Assembly (NCBI RefSeq): GCF_964355755.1
Contig: NC_092671.1
Coordinates: 16,275,501-16,339,500, forward strand
Reading direction: 5' to 3'
Source: Antedon mediterranea
Lineage: Eukaryota; Echinodermata; Crinoidea; Comatulida; Antedonidae
Length of the DNA stretch: 64,000 nucleotides
This document shows, one piece after another, positions 12,701 to 24,890 of the stretch (its first letter is position 1; each line of letters opens with the position of its first letter). The notes below the pieces were generated by a model. It did no database searches. It was not told where the DNA came from and saw only the letters and a list, made by a program, of their open reading frames with translations. The translations under genes and the position numbers were made by a program.

Positions 12701-13060
12701 AGAGATATTGGGATTAACAAACGCAAACGTTTTACGTGGTAGTGCTATGGTAGTGCTAACTGCATTACTTACTCATGCGTGCAATTGGAAAAGTATTTTT
12801 ATGCAAATGGTAAATTACCAACGCGAGTTTCAATCAATTATCACAATTGAAATCTGAAAGTTGATAACATCAATATGTAATAGAGGTGTATATTTAAAAA
12901 TGTAGATGATACACGGTACTTTGAAGCCCCCTCGACAGAACTCAATTCACATACACGATATCTGATATCTTACATTATTGCAACGTTGTAGAAAATGATG
13001 AAAAGTATAATGTACTGTGTTTTATACCTGTTGCAACTTTGGATCTACGGCATTATGTTC
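9760..13060. other. AT-rich non-coding DNA
   Basis: Contains a weak duplicated pair near 10195-10320 and 10345-10480 (shared TCTTAATGTG / TCCTTAATGTG and TTTATCCGTTTGT / TTTATCAGTTTGT, offset about 160 bp). A 92-codon ORF at 12579-12857 has no recognisable domain and is not called. No exons could be supported. Confidence 0.4.
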
Positions 13061-13066
13061 ACTCTA

Positions 13067-13508
13067 AATCATAGACTAGTCCAGATTTGGTAAAAATGAA
13101 ATGCTGTAGGCATTTCTTGTTAAAAGCGAATAAACATGGGTTTTAGGGTAATTTTGGGGTGCTGAATTCAAATCTGCTATTTATCCGGCCCAATTTTTAG
13201 ATCTTCACCCCTAAAATGTGAAAAACAAAATAGGCCGCCAACTCATTTTGGCTTATAACTAACATTTTAAGTGACATAGCAAGTTAAAAATGGTGTCTAT
13301 ACGCATGTTTGTGATACTGAGGATTCTAAATATACTGTTATTAAAGTTGAAAATATTCTATTTCAGCCGCCATGTTGAAATCCAAGATGGCCGCCATTTT
13401 AAATTAAAATTATCCTAAAACACATGTTTTTTCGCTTTTAACACGAAATGCCTACAGCATCTTATTAGAGTGGAAATATGACTATCTGGATTAGTCTATC
13501 ATGAAGTA
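13067..13508. mobile_element. Foldback / MITE-like element with inverted termini of about 95 bp
   Basis: Left arm (about 13067-13160) and right arm (about 13400-13508) are inverted copies. Shared motifs in reverse complement include ATAGACTARTCCAGAT at the outer ends, ATGCTGTAGGCATTTC, and TTAAAAGCGAA followed by AACATG and TTTTAGGRTAATTTT. The interior carries GCCGCCATGTTGAAATCC and GATGGCCGCCATTTTAA. The outermost ends are imprecise and no clear target duplication is seen. Internal length (about 440 bp) and absence of ORFs fit a non-autonomous element. Confidence 0.7.
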
Positions 13509-13537
13509 CTGTAATTGGTAGGTTAATTAATTAATTA

Positions 13538-13685
13538 TCTTCTTTTTCAAAACATTTTGAATATCATTTCCATAATAATATTATATTATTACAGCAACTT
13601 TTCATAGTTTGTCTTCTTTTTCAAAACATTTTGAATATCATTTCCATTATAATATTTTATTATTACAGCAACTTGTCATAGTTTG
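13538..13685. repeat. 74-bp tandem duplication
   Basis: Two copies, 13538-13611 and 13612-13685, offset exactly 74 bp, sharing TCTTCTTTTTCAAAACATTT and TTACAGCAACTT with a few substitutions. It lies directly beside the foldback element at 13067-13508. Confidence 0.85.
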
Positions 13686-13689
13686 TGGT

Positions 13690-16600
13690 CAAAACATATC
13701 CAAAATAGTTTTATTTTATGATATAGAAGGTAGAAACAATATCGGAGCCGATATGTAGGATCTAAACGAAAAAAGAATGAAAAGAGTGTGTAATTTAACA
13801 AACCAAAAATAAACCATTCTTTTAAGGGACGGTGTTGTCACCAAGGTCGTAATAGATTGTTCTGGAGAATTCCTTATTTTATGTTTCAATGAGGAAGAAC
13901 AATGGATTAGAATAAACCAATGGTTTTACGTTACGTTACGTTAAATCAGGTTGTCATAGATAGGGCGTAACATGTCTACGTTAGAGAGCAGATATTCATT
14001 AATTCGCCAAGAGTGGAAAACAAGCGTTTTAGGCAAAAATAAGAAAATGATACCGACATAATACTAAATTGTAAGGATCAAGGATCAGTCCGGTAGACGT
14101 TGATAGATAGCAGCAGTGAGTAACGCCATTTTAACGTTTAAAAGAATACATTAATGATGAAGACGTAAATCGGGCGACATAACGTAACATTGTATTAGTT
14201 TAGTCTTTAATTTATTTATTTTAGGTAGCCTCTTAGTATACTTAACTCATTGATGTCAAAGACATTGAAGTTACCACGATAGTATTGAGTTTTGATGTAC
14301 GACGTGACAGTTATCATCATGTATTTGTTAATCGAGATATATGTATAAAAACAAATGCAAATTATCCAACTCTATTAGAGGCATCTGAAAAGTGTAAAAA
14401 GAACGTCTGTTTAAACCCCTTTTCTGTTTCTTTTACAACATAAAAAAGCTGCCAGACCCTCAAATGAGATGCTAAACCATTGGGTTGTTATTTCATTTGT
14501 ACAAGGCGACAAGTCCATGGACAATCATTTAATCACTCTCCATTAAAGTAAATTAGAGTAAACGTTGCTATTAACAAGTTGGCATGTATAGTAAATTTAG
14601 AATCATTTATTTACCAGTTGGGTACGTGTTTTAAAAATCATAAACATAATTGGTTAACTAGATTGGATTGGTTGATATCTAACCTGTAAAAATCGGATGC
14701 CGTTAAAATGTCAATTTACGGTACAGCCATTGATTGAATATTCTCTCAGTAATTATTGAAAACGGTCCAATCACAAAACACCATTTATAAATGTAAATAA
14801 TGTACGTAACTTTAGTAACTAACTAATTAATTTAATTAAAGTCACTTAATAATGATAACAGATTGATGATAACAGATGATTGAGAATAAAATAAAGGATA
14901 CACTTGTGCACTAACCATTCAACTAAACAGTTGACTTGTTGAGAAGCTTTTACATAACGTATTGTGAAAACAGACAATGTATAGCGGGAACAGGTCGTAT
15001 AGATACGAAACTGCAGACATAATACCGTACAAGAATCGGGCCCATAAACTATATAAAATTTGGTTAATTTCAGAAATAATAATTTTGAAATACTTTAATT
15101 AGCTGGCAGCCATTTTAGAATCTGTTTTTCTTTTGTGGAAAAAATTTATTCAAATTTATTCAAATTTATTCAAAGTTTTATTGATTTTTTCAGTACATTC
15201 AGTTTGCCATTTTACTTTTTTTTTGTTAACTCATTTTTTTAAATCAAAAGTTTTGAAATGATAAACATGGGCACTATGATGAAATACCATTAGGCCTATA
15301 ACATTATTTTCATAATAGTCTTTATAATTATTTTATATTTTTTCATTTTTAACTGAATATCTATCGATTGTGTACAATCGTGTTTTATTTGTGTAACAAC
15401 CCAGAAGAATCTTTTTAGAAGAGTTTTACTCCCATTAAAATGTTCAAACAATTTGAACTCGATGACGCATGTTAGATAAAGAATATTAGAAAAAATCACT
15501 TTAGTAAGACAAGTCTATCTATAATTATTTTTCTTACTCGTCAAAATATGACGTAGGCTATTGTTAATCAGAATTTAGATTTAATAGCTCTATTAAATGT
15601 TTGTGAATGCATTAATGCGAGTTTTTCTTATTTCATATACAGCTCTTGATTACAAAGGACAAACGCATTAGAAACTCAATCACTCTAAGAAATGTCAAAA
15701 CACTTACGAAGCCGGTTACCTGGTATTGTTAACTATATAATCTATGATTGACAAGTCCCATATTTTATTTATTATACAATTATAATAACATAATGGCAAC
15801 TATAGAAATCAGTAAGATTTTATTCCCATAAAAGAGTTAATGTAAAACTAAGAAACACACGTTTCTACATTTGCTACGTTATTCAGAGCTTCAACTTTAA
15901 TTAACATCCGAAAATGGGTTTTTCTATTAATGGTTGAATGCGGCGGTGAGCTAATATCACATTAATGCAACTGATATAAAGTATACTCCACTGTACAACC
16001 ACTATGAAAGCGAGGGCTCCTGTGTCAATTCCACAATTATTAAACAAAAAAAATGTTATTATGCAGTTTATTAAAACTAAATGTACCGTTGAAAACCCAA
16101 AATAAAATAAATGAAGCAATTATAAATGTATGTAAAACACTATGAAGCTGATTTTTATATTATATATTGTTATATTCATAATATAGGCCTAATCTCAATA
16201 ACCAGTTATATTACATCATTTTTGTTAAACAGGGAAAATCTACCGCTAAAGTAATGCTTAATCATATAAAATATGCAGAGACGTTTGCCCATTTCACTAG
16301 CCCATAATTCGTCATTAAGTATCATCTTACAAGTCTGATTGTTTATTGTCATTGTCATTTATTGTCTTGAATACAATGTTTTAGGATGTTAACGTCATAT
16401 ACTGTTGATTTTCTATTTAAAATAATAATCATCACACGCATGTTTTTGTAATTAAAACTAAGCATAAATAATAATCGATTCAATGGTTTGTTGAGAATAT
16501 GAAACATAACGCTAAAAATAATAATATGTCTAATACATTTTAAAATTAATTCCACATAAAACGATAGCAAGGTACGAATACAATAATAATCATCAGAGAA

Positions 16601-16780
16601 GTTCCCTGGTATAATCAGAGATGTGAACGACACCGATAGAACTTTAAATTAAAGGCAACATATGATTTTGTCTGTTGTCATATTCAATATTTATTGATAT
16701 GATATGGAATATAATTATTATCAATATTTTACAATAGTTTTTAAACATCGAAGTTGGTTTGGTCTCAGATCAATCTGATT
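13690..16780. other. AT-rich non-coding DNA
   Basis: No supported gene. A short 11-bp triplication of TTTATTCAAAT occurs around 15145-15175. Minus-strand ORFs of 67-92 codons have AT-driven composition and no motif. Confidence 0.4.
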
Positions 16781-16783
16781 ATA

Positions 16784-17006
16784 TAGGATTAGGTTATATC
16801 AGATTAGATTATATTAGATTAGATTATATCAGATTAGATTATATCAGATTAGATTATGTTAGATTAGATTATATCAGATTAGATTAAATTAGATTATATC
16901 AGATTAGATTATATCAGATTTATATTTGATTAGGTTATATCAGATTAGATTATATCAGATTAGGTTATATCAGATTAGATTATATCAGATTAGATTATAT
17001 CAGACT
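16784..17006. repeat. 15-bp minisatellite (AGATTAGATTATATC)n
   Basis: About 14 imperfect copies of a 15-bp unit with variants GGATTAGGTTATATC and AGATTAGATTATATT, plus some 10-bp truncated units. Purely repetitive, with no coding potential. Confidence 0.9.
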
Positions 17007-17104
17007 TACTTCATAATAAATGACTGACAATATTGTTAACCGTCTAGTATCGTTTGATTTGAGCAACATTCAATTATGATACGTTCATAGTAGAGTTGTA
17101 GCTT

Positions 17105-17200
17105 CCAATCGCAAGGTCCAGAGTTCTATCAGGACCAAAGTGCCACTGATGTGCCTCTATTACACGATATTAGTTTATTCTGTAATTGATAAGTAAACTG
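17105..17200 (+). mobile_element. Possible eroded tRNA-derived SINE fragment
   Basis: CTTCCAATCGCAAGGTCCAG followed by AGTTCTATCAGG resembles the anticodon-arm-to-B-box stretch of tRNA-derived SINEs. The A-box side is barely recognisable and no tail can be defined. Chance similarity is possible. Confidence 0.25.
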
Positions 17201-17406
17201 TGAGTATACTTCGATGTATTGTATATGAAATTGAAAACAGATAATTTTAGCACTGGCGAAAGACTAGACAGATAATTTCACTTCGGTTTAATGCCCTATA
17301 GCAAATACTATATTGACATTTACGTTGGTTGTACTTATATAACCGTCAGTGGAAAGGTTCTTAGAACTGTTTTTCGTATTCTTCACGGATCATACAGCTC
17401 TAATAA

Positions 17407-17482
17407 TGTGTAAAAACATAATTTTGTGAATACGAAAATAAATGTATTCATTTTCGTATTCACAAAATTATGTTTTTACACA
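17407..17482. repeat. Perfect 33-bp inverted repeat (hairpin)
   Basis: Arms 17407-17439 and 17450-17482 are exact reverse complements, beginning TGTGTAAAAACATAATTTTG, with a 10-nt loop. No mismatch in 33 bp is striking in otherwise drifting non-coding DNA. It could be a tiny MITE, a pre-miRNA-like stem, or a recent inverted duplication. Confidence 0.9.
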
Positions 17483-17489
17483 TTTATAT

Positions 17490-18950
17490 TTGTTAATGTT
17501 TTTATTATATTTAATATCTCTATTAAGATACTAAGTGTGAACACACCACGTGTACTAGTAAAGTAAAATTGTTTATATTTATATATAAAATAATATAATT
17601 GGCTGATTAAACTCACAAATACAAATTACGTAAGCATGTTATTTCTAAGAAATAACTTCTCTGAATTGATAATATTACAGAATACTGTCATGGTGACAGA
17701 CACAAAGGCAGCTTGCGCGTGCAAAAACCGTACTGTCATCATCGGTTGAACGCGCGCGCATAGAAAATACAACACTTATTATCGTTTGATCGCGTGCGTC
17801 TAATATGTGTACATACAATGTTGGTGATATAATAATAAGAAACAGATTTTATTTTGCTTTGGTTAGAAAATAAATATATCTTGCAAGATTAGAGCTTGAT
17901 TTATGGTCCATCATGCATCAACTTGTTGATATTAATCACTTTTAGTAGCAAATTAGTTAACATAATGCCAGCCTAATCGAATGCATCTGTTTCTATATGA
18001 CAAGATGTAATATCTTTTTTAGTGTAATAAAGAAGATTTCGTTTTTATCAAAACTTCTCATAAATGATAATGCAATTGCCTTTTGTTCTGTTTAAGAAAC
18101 ATAGACAATTAGAAAATAAAAGCAATGACAGAAATACAAAAGATTGGACCGACTTTTCGGCTTTTTGTTATCTCGTCTGATTGAGAATTTATTTTAAAAT
18201 TGAGAATTAAAATAAAGGTTTTTATTATAACGGAACCTATATTAGGCAAAACTTATTATCTTTGATGTTGACGAGGCAAGTCAGCTGTTGAAGTGAAAAG
18301 CCTCTCGGCATGTCTCATTAGACGAAACAAGTTGGGTGAAAATCACCCTAAAGGGTGCATAGACAATAAATTGCATTTACATTAAAGGTACAGTATCGCA
18401 CATATTCAAAAAAATGATGTTATAGCATTGTTGTAATTAGTAATACTGTGATTTGCTGGTTTACATGCTTTCTGGTTCCACTAAAAAAATAACTGATTTA
18501 ATTTACATGAAGGAAATTTTGTACATAATTTAAGTGTTAGACAAAGCAATTAATGTCAATAATATGTAATAGTAATTAAAGATGCGTTGTAACCGCCTGT
18601 CTGTAAAATCAAACTCAATAAATTGAAAATTAGAATTCGTCATCTTGCTCGTAACATATTCCAACAAACCAGTTAACCCACAAATTACAATGGGTTTACG
18701 ACCATCATTCTAGCGCGCATGTTCGTAGATTCCCCGCGTACAAAATTGGCAGCAATTCGGCCAACATAAAAAGAGTTTATTTTGGAAAAAAATAGTCATA
18801 AATATACAATATACTGTAATAATATCTACGAAGAACTATTAGAATAATAAATATTATCGGAAAGATGGACTATCGTAAAGACAATCTTATCCAACACAGT
18901 TTTTTTGTCTTCTCCTGCATTAACCAATGCTAAATCATCTCTGTTTTCCT
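17490..18950. other. AT-rich non-coding stretch
   Basis: A CG-rich alternating patch (near 17740-17800) resembles the cores of the 6.2-6.5 kb minisatellite. Nothing else recognised. Confidence 0.4.
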
Positions 18951-18959
18951 TTTAACTTC

Positions 18960-19180
18960 AATTCGTCTATCATCACCACCACCACACTCGATCTCAAAAC
19001 AATAAATTATGTCTGTACCCACCATTAAAACCAACTCATGCCAACTCAGGACCAGACTGTGGAGTAATCTTCCATCCACCATTTATAGGCTCTGGCTCTC
19101 AGAATGTATTAAAAAAAATATCAAAAGTTACATCTTTTCTAAATACTAGCCAATCATGTCTTAACCCCACTTGTCTTTTA
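18960..19180 (+). pseudogene. Eroded non-LTR retrotransposon 3' coding end
   Basis: Forward translation around 19040-19145 reads QTRLWSNLPSTIYRL, then IKKNIKSYIFSKY and a stop. This fits the C-terminal signature of many CR1/L2/Jockey-type reverse transcriptases (LWNSLP followed some 15-25 residues later by FKxxLKxxLF). Only this tail is left; no catalytic RT motif is present. Assignment rests on a short pattern, so the clade is uncertain. Confidence 0.45.
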
Positions 19181-20410
19181 CAGTTTATTTATTTATTTAC
19201 CTATTTTTAAATGTATTCTTTTATTCATGTATTTTTTTTTATTCATTTCACCACAAGATGTTTTTTCATCTTCACGGGCATCTGCCTTCAAACTCTAACC
19301 TCATATCTTTTTTTTTTGCTTTGTACGTTTATTATGCTTTATGTCAAAGTATATAAATAAATGTTATGAAACTTGACAAAGTGTTGTCGTCGAAACAACC
19401 AAGAAACTCACAGAGACGGTCTATTGGCAGAAAGACGTCAAAATTAAACTATACCGCTGAGGGCAGCTTATAAGACAAATAAATAAAGAGGATGTAAGTT
19501 CGGGGAATTGCGGGTAGTTTAATTGTTGGAGTTATTTTAAACTTACTTACATATTTACACACAACACAAATAAGTAAATCTTTCCCAGTTTATTCAGAGT
19601 ATACATTTAACAATACATAATATTTATTTCTACTGATACAAGCAATGCTAAATACTACTTAATTATTGATTTATAACATTGAGAATAAGAGCTACGTTAC
19701 TTATTAGAATATTTACATTGCATGCCTGTGATTCTCACCCCAAATAATTTAATAACTTGTTTTCATACGACATGTTGTCTTTCCGATAGTTCTTCTTTCC
19801 GACAATATATTTTGTCTTTCGTAGGCATTATTACCAAAGATTGTATAATCTTATATAATCTTTGTTATTACAGTATATAAATACAGACAAAACCTGAGCG
19901 GGAGGCGTATACGATTCTGTCAACTAATCAACTTGACATTAACTTATTGGCCGACTGTGTATGTCGTAGATTGATCTTCGTATGTCCTTTTTGTCAGGTT
20001 TTTACTTTTTTTCCTAGACTATACTAACTTTGACTATTGAATTTAAGTAAGGCAACCTCTTGTATTGAAAGTTTATAAACAACTAATTGGATTCACCACT
20101 AAGCACAATAGATGTATCTTGATGACATGGACCATTTATCAAGCCAGTGCTAGCGTTAGCTTACCATCTTAATTCAATCTAGAGACAAACAAAATGTGAA
20201 AGCTACATTAAAAACGGTTTCAGTAAATCACTGCTCTAATCTTCGGCTGTCTTCTATTCCACATTTGATAATTTGTTTATGCTTCTATAATTAAGATAAA
20301 TTATAGTAAACTCGATTATGTCTGAAGCGCAACATAACTGTTAGATTCTGAGTGTTACTGTTTTTTCTTCCAAAGAAAGAAAATCTCACCCTCTTGTCTG
20401 ATTTTATATC
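19180..20410. other. AT-rich non-coding stretch
   Basis: No supported gene or repeat array. Confidence 0.4.
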
Positions 20411-20414
20411 CTTC

Positions 20415-20768
20415 AGTACTCTTCCATTTGATACCTTTCAAATTATTTAGGCCTATTTAGAATGTATTATTCAAAACATTAAGAACGTATAGAAAGCAAT
20501 TATGTTTGTCTTTATTTGTTGTTTTTATTTGCTTAAAAAATTCCTAATTTTGGAAAACTGAAATTCGATAAACAACTCGAAATTGAGTACTCTTCCATTT
20601 GATACCGTTTAAATTATATATTTAGAATGCATTCACAATATTAAAAACGCATGGAAAGCAATTATTTCTGTTTATTTGTCTTCATTTCTTGTTTTTATTT
20701 GCTAAAAAAAAGTCCTAATTTCCCTCCTACACACTGAAAACTTAATTTGATAAACAACTCGAATTGTT
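20415..20768. repeat. 171-bp tandem duplication (diverged)
   Basis: AGTACTCTTCCATTTGATAC begins at 20415 and again at 20586. The copies also share GAAAGCAATTAT, TTGTTTTTATTTGCT and GATAAACAACTCGAA in order. Divergence is moderate, with small indels. Confidence 0.8.
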
Positions 20769-20947
20769 TGGAGAGGGCTCGTTTGTACAGTAGTATAACT
20801 TACAAAATTTTGCAACTAAACATAAAAAAGATTTGCGATTTTATGTGTAAGAATTAAATATAGGCATAGGCCTATTGATACTACTAATTACTTTTTGAAA
20901 CCGTACCATCTTAATCAGCATTTAAACACAGTATCACTGACGGCATA

Positions 20948-21086
20948 TAAAGCTCGGTCTACACTATCAGTTTGGCAAAAGTGTGAGGTGCCGAAATATG
21001 GTAGTGATAATGACATCATCATGTCCATATATTTGCACATCACATTTTGTTGCCACATAAAGTTTGATAGTGTAGACAGAGCTTTA
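20948..21086. mobile_element. MITE, TA-flanked, copy 1
   Basis: About 139 bp with terminal inverted repeats TAAAGCTCGGTCTACACTAT and, reverse-complemented from the right end, TAAAGCTCTGTCTACACTAT. The interior is itself partly palindromic around TGACATCATCATGTCCATAT. It has no ORF. Two further copies lie at 52627-52763 and 54869-55024. TA at both ends fits a Tc1/mariner-like target preference, but no autonomous partner is in the window. Confidence 0.85.
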
Positions 21087-21089
21087 GGA

Positions 21090-23220
21090 TTGCCTGGCCT
21101 ACTAACATTGTAATCAAAGCTGTAATATCAACAAAAAACAAAATGGGAAACGGAAAAATATTAATTGTTGTTTGTCCAAGAAAAAATGCATGATTTCGCT
21201 ATTTGGTTACAATCAATTACGAAGCTGCTTATGTAGATGTGAGCATTTTATGTGAATGGTGTGAGGCGATGATACTTAGAGGCAGGATAAGCGATGTAAT
21301 CGCACCGATAAATACTCATCAATCGGAGCTTATGTATCTTAAGTAGGACGAAAAGGTTACACAAGACCAAGTGTTTCAGCATTGCTTTAAATTATTTCTG
21401 TGCACGATCCTTTTATGCTTCCGTTTATTTGTTTACAATCAATTGCGAAGTTGCTTAAATTACATTTGAACATGTTACATGAATGTTGTGGGGCGGCGTG
21501 GATGATATCGATACCCGGGTTTGAAAACATTTTAGTCAAATCTTTCAAATCAACTAAATTTAATCACATCCTTACATGTATATGATTGATCTGTAGATCT
21601 ACTCAACGCTTCCAATTCTTTTACTGGCGGTAAGATAAGGAAATATTTTTAAAATATTTCTTTCTCTTACCGCCCGTATTTCCTTAAGTTCAATCGATGT
21701 ATTAGTTTTTGAGATAGAATTTGCTAATCTCCCTCTCGCTTGTTTTAATTGCATTCATTTAATTGTAGACTTACTTTCATTTAGAATATATGCCTATTTA
21801 TTAGAAATATTAAGAATACAATTCTCAAGATTTGCGTCATTTTAAGACCAATAGTTCCTCAAAGTTTAATCCAGATATTGATTGATTTCGATCCGCAAAA
21901 TGATCAACTGACAAATTCGATGACTGAACGACCCATGAGTTGACCAAATGATCAATTAAATAACTTTATTGTAAACGTCCATAACATTAATAGGATGCAA
22001 GTTTTGGAATCATATATTCAGTACTCCCTTGATATATATACTATAACAGATTCAAAATACTTGACAATAGCTTCAGGCAATCGCATATTGGCTTATATCT
22101 AGATAAACACTAATCTGAGATCACATTCTGGGGTTCTCATTTTATTTGATAAAATATATTTTATAACTTATAAATTGAATATTTCAAGAGCTAAGTAAGT
22201 ACATTATTTTTCGAAAATTACAGCATTATTCCAAAACAAGGTAATCCGAGAAACTACACGCATCTATAGCGGTATTTGTTAAGTGGCAAAATGGAATGAT
22301 TAAGAGTTGACTATTTCCATAACACTAAGCCGGTAGCTAAGCTTTCTTGACGTCGACAAGGGACAGTAGATTTTGTTCATTATCAATCCTCTATTAATGA
22401 ACCAAAGTTTGATATCAATTTAGAACAAATGCTTGTGAATAATATATTTCAGAATTAATTCAATTCAACTGGATTAAATCAAATCAATTTATATTCCAAA
22501 AGCTTGATTTTCAATTGTAATAGAGCTGATTATTATTAGGATATATTTTAGTTGCTGTTTGTTTAACTGGGTGAATTTTAGTGGATTTTTTACAGGGGTT
22601 ATCTGTTAGTAGATAGGCGTTTACCGTGTTGCAGAACGGTAGTCGCAGTTTTATTTTCAATATTTGTAAAGTATGTGTTAGTAGTGTGGATAAGCGTCGC
22701 AGATGGTTTTAGTTACTCTAGGTAATATTTATGATTTCTTTAAATGTTCAGATGAGATTAGTTTTGTCCATACCAGGACATTGGTAATTAATTAATAATA
22801 CATTAATTTAATGAATCTGCACATCCGTCAATAACAATTGTTACTGTTTCTATTAACAAAACATGATACGGCGTTGCTTATGCTGTGGTTTATATAGATG
22901 GCGCTACCACAATTTTCACTTCTTTTAATACTCAACTTGTCCGTCGTCCCCCTATTCGTATACAATACTATTCGTTTAGTGTGTTGTACTATGTGATTAG
23001 TGTTAAAATGGGTCTAGGTTTACGCGAAAAATAGTGGAGAATTGTACACACAAAAAATCGATGCCTAAAATTTGATATGGGCTTTGTAGATTTAAAAAAA
23101 GAAAAATATGTGGATATAAATAAAAGTAAAGTCTTAATACAACCTAGAAATGTATAATACTTTTATTTCTTTATATGTTATCCTATAAATATCCTAGCCT
23201 TGCTAGCCTACCTTTCAATC
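21090..23220. other. AT-rich non-coding DNA
   Basis: Apart from one GC-tipped hairpin at 21626-21674, no supported gene, exon or array. Confidence 0.4.
21626..21674. repeat. Hairpin with GC-rich stem base
   Basis: GGCGGTAAGA (21626-21635) pairs with TCTTACCGCC (21665-21674), and the AT-rich inner arms (AAATATTTT / AAAATATTT) continue the pairing with minor mismatches to a tiny loop. Confidence 0.75.
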
Positions 23221-23279
23221 TAAATCAAATGTACATTTAGATAAGTATTATTTAAATTGGTAGGTGGAACTCGAAAGAC

Positions 23280-23475
23280 TTGACCGGCTGTCTGTTCACC
23301 TGGGAGAAGGACCACTCTGATCACAAATCCGGGTAGACAGAATTTTTCACATGAAAGAAGGCCAGATGGACAGGTCATTGAATCAGATATCCGGCAGGCC
23401 ATTGCAGCGTCGGAACATCACCAGTCGTCTCGGTCTCCGTGCCACTGGATTTTCCAACGTTGGAGAAAAATATAA
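23280..23475 (+). pseudogene. Coding-like GC-rich fragment, unrecognised
   Basis: A stop-free forward frame of about 63 codons reads ...TTLITNPGRQNFSHERRPDG... through DIRQAIAASEHHQSSRS to a stop near 23472. Base composition is clearly less AT-rich than its surroundings. It lies just upstream of a LINE reverse-transcriptase tail, so it may be part of the same decayed insertion, though I recognise no LINE motif in it. An isolated exon or processed fragment is an alternative. Confidence 0.25.
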
Positions 23476-23499
23476 ATTTCATCTTTCTCCTCATGCCAT

Positions 23500-23935
23500 T
23501 AATTGTACCAGATTATTTGAGTAATCTTAATAAATATTATCAACCAGCTAGCTCACTTAGGTCATCGGATGATACTACACTGCTTAGAGTCCAATTTTTA
23601 TGCGTACATTCTAATATCATGTGATTCGTACATTAGTTTTAAACGTACTCTTAAAACACATCTTTTAATTTTAGAGTTTGATTGATTTTATAATTGTACG
23701 AAATTTTTAACACACATTCTTACCTTTTAAATTATTTTAACCATTTTGAATTACTATAGTATCACTAGTTTTAATTGTCGTATTTTTAACTGTTTTCTAA
23801 TGTTGTTTTAATTCTTATAATGGTTTCATACATGTATGAAGCCCTACTGCGACTATGAGCAATCATTGATTGGATATATGGCGCAATATAAATGATTTTA
23901 TTATTATTATTATTATTATTATTATATGTATATTT
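23500..23935 (+). mobile_element. CR1/L2-like LINE, 5'-truncated 3' end
   Basis: The forward frame contains YYQPASSLRSSDDTTLL, matching the YxPxRxLRSS stretch near the C-terminus of CR1/L2-type reverse transcriptases. Another frame, at about 23634-23680, reads SFKRTLKTHLLIF, the usual terminal FKxxLKTHLF motif. The LWNSLP segment normally between them appears deleted and frames are shifted. The 3' UTR ends with GGCGCAATATAAATG followed by (TTA)n at 23897-23925, the standard CR1/L2 microsatellite tail. It is non-functional. Confidence 0.65.
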
Positions 23936-24104
23936 TTTTGTGTCGTTAAAGATAAATATTGCACAATCATAACATTTGCTACCGGCAGATGTACAAACGA
24001 AATGCTGCCACCTATCGATATAAAAATAACAAAAATAACCGATAGAGGGATGCAAGAGTATTTGGGTCTTCCATGTCTAGGGCCTTACCTGTTTCACGTG
24101 TGTG

Positions 24105-24890
24105 TTCCGAAAAATAGCCAAATTTCGACCCTTTTATTTTTGACATAATGACATGCGCAGAATCGCATAATTTGGTCTGTACATGTTACCTCATATACAG
24201 TCAGTATTTGAAAAAAAAATATTGCCAGTGTCTTTTAAAAGTAGATTGATGGCATATATTGCGTTATCATCATCTTATAGAGTCATAGTAACCAGTTTTT
24301 GTCAAAAAATTAAAAGGTCGAATATTGTTAATTTTTAAAAAAATGTCCAAAATATCGACTTTTTAAAATGTAATTAATATGCAATAATATTGCCATATAT
24401 GCGCATATATTGCGTTATCATCATCTTATAGAGTCATAGTAACAAGTTTTGTCAAAATATAAAATGTCGAAATTTTGTCATTTTTGGAAAATGTTTCTGT
24501 ACAGGGATTTTTTCAAAAATGGCCAAAATAGACTTTTAAAAATTTAATTATTATGCAATAATATTGCCATATATGCGCATATATTGCGCTATTATCATCT
24601 TATAGAGTCATAGTAACCAGTTTTGTTAAAATATAAAAAGGTCGTAATTTGGTCATTTTTTGGCCAAAATATCTACTTTTTAAAATTTTATTAATATGCA
24701 ATAATATTGCCATATATGCGCATAAATTGCGTTATCATCATCTTATAGAGAATAGTACAGGGAAATTGTCAAAAATGACAAAATTTCGACCTTTTTATAT
24801 TTTGACAAAACTGGTTACTAATATATGCGCATATATGGCAATATTATTGCATAATAATTGAATTTTAAAAAGTCGATATTTTGACCAATA
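24105..24890. repeat. Left decayed edge of the palindromic satellite
   Basis: Diverged units recur about every 150-160 bp with ATGCAATAATATTGCCATAT, ATGCGCATATATTGCG, CATCTTATAGAGTCATAGTA and ACCAGTTTTGTCAAAATA, then (A)AAAGGTCG and a CATTTTT stretch. They share the GGTCGAAA / GTAACCAGTTTT skeleton of the core satellite. The same diverged type reappears on the far side at 40206-40770, so the array edges are older than its middle. Confidence 0.8.
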
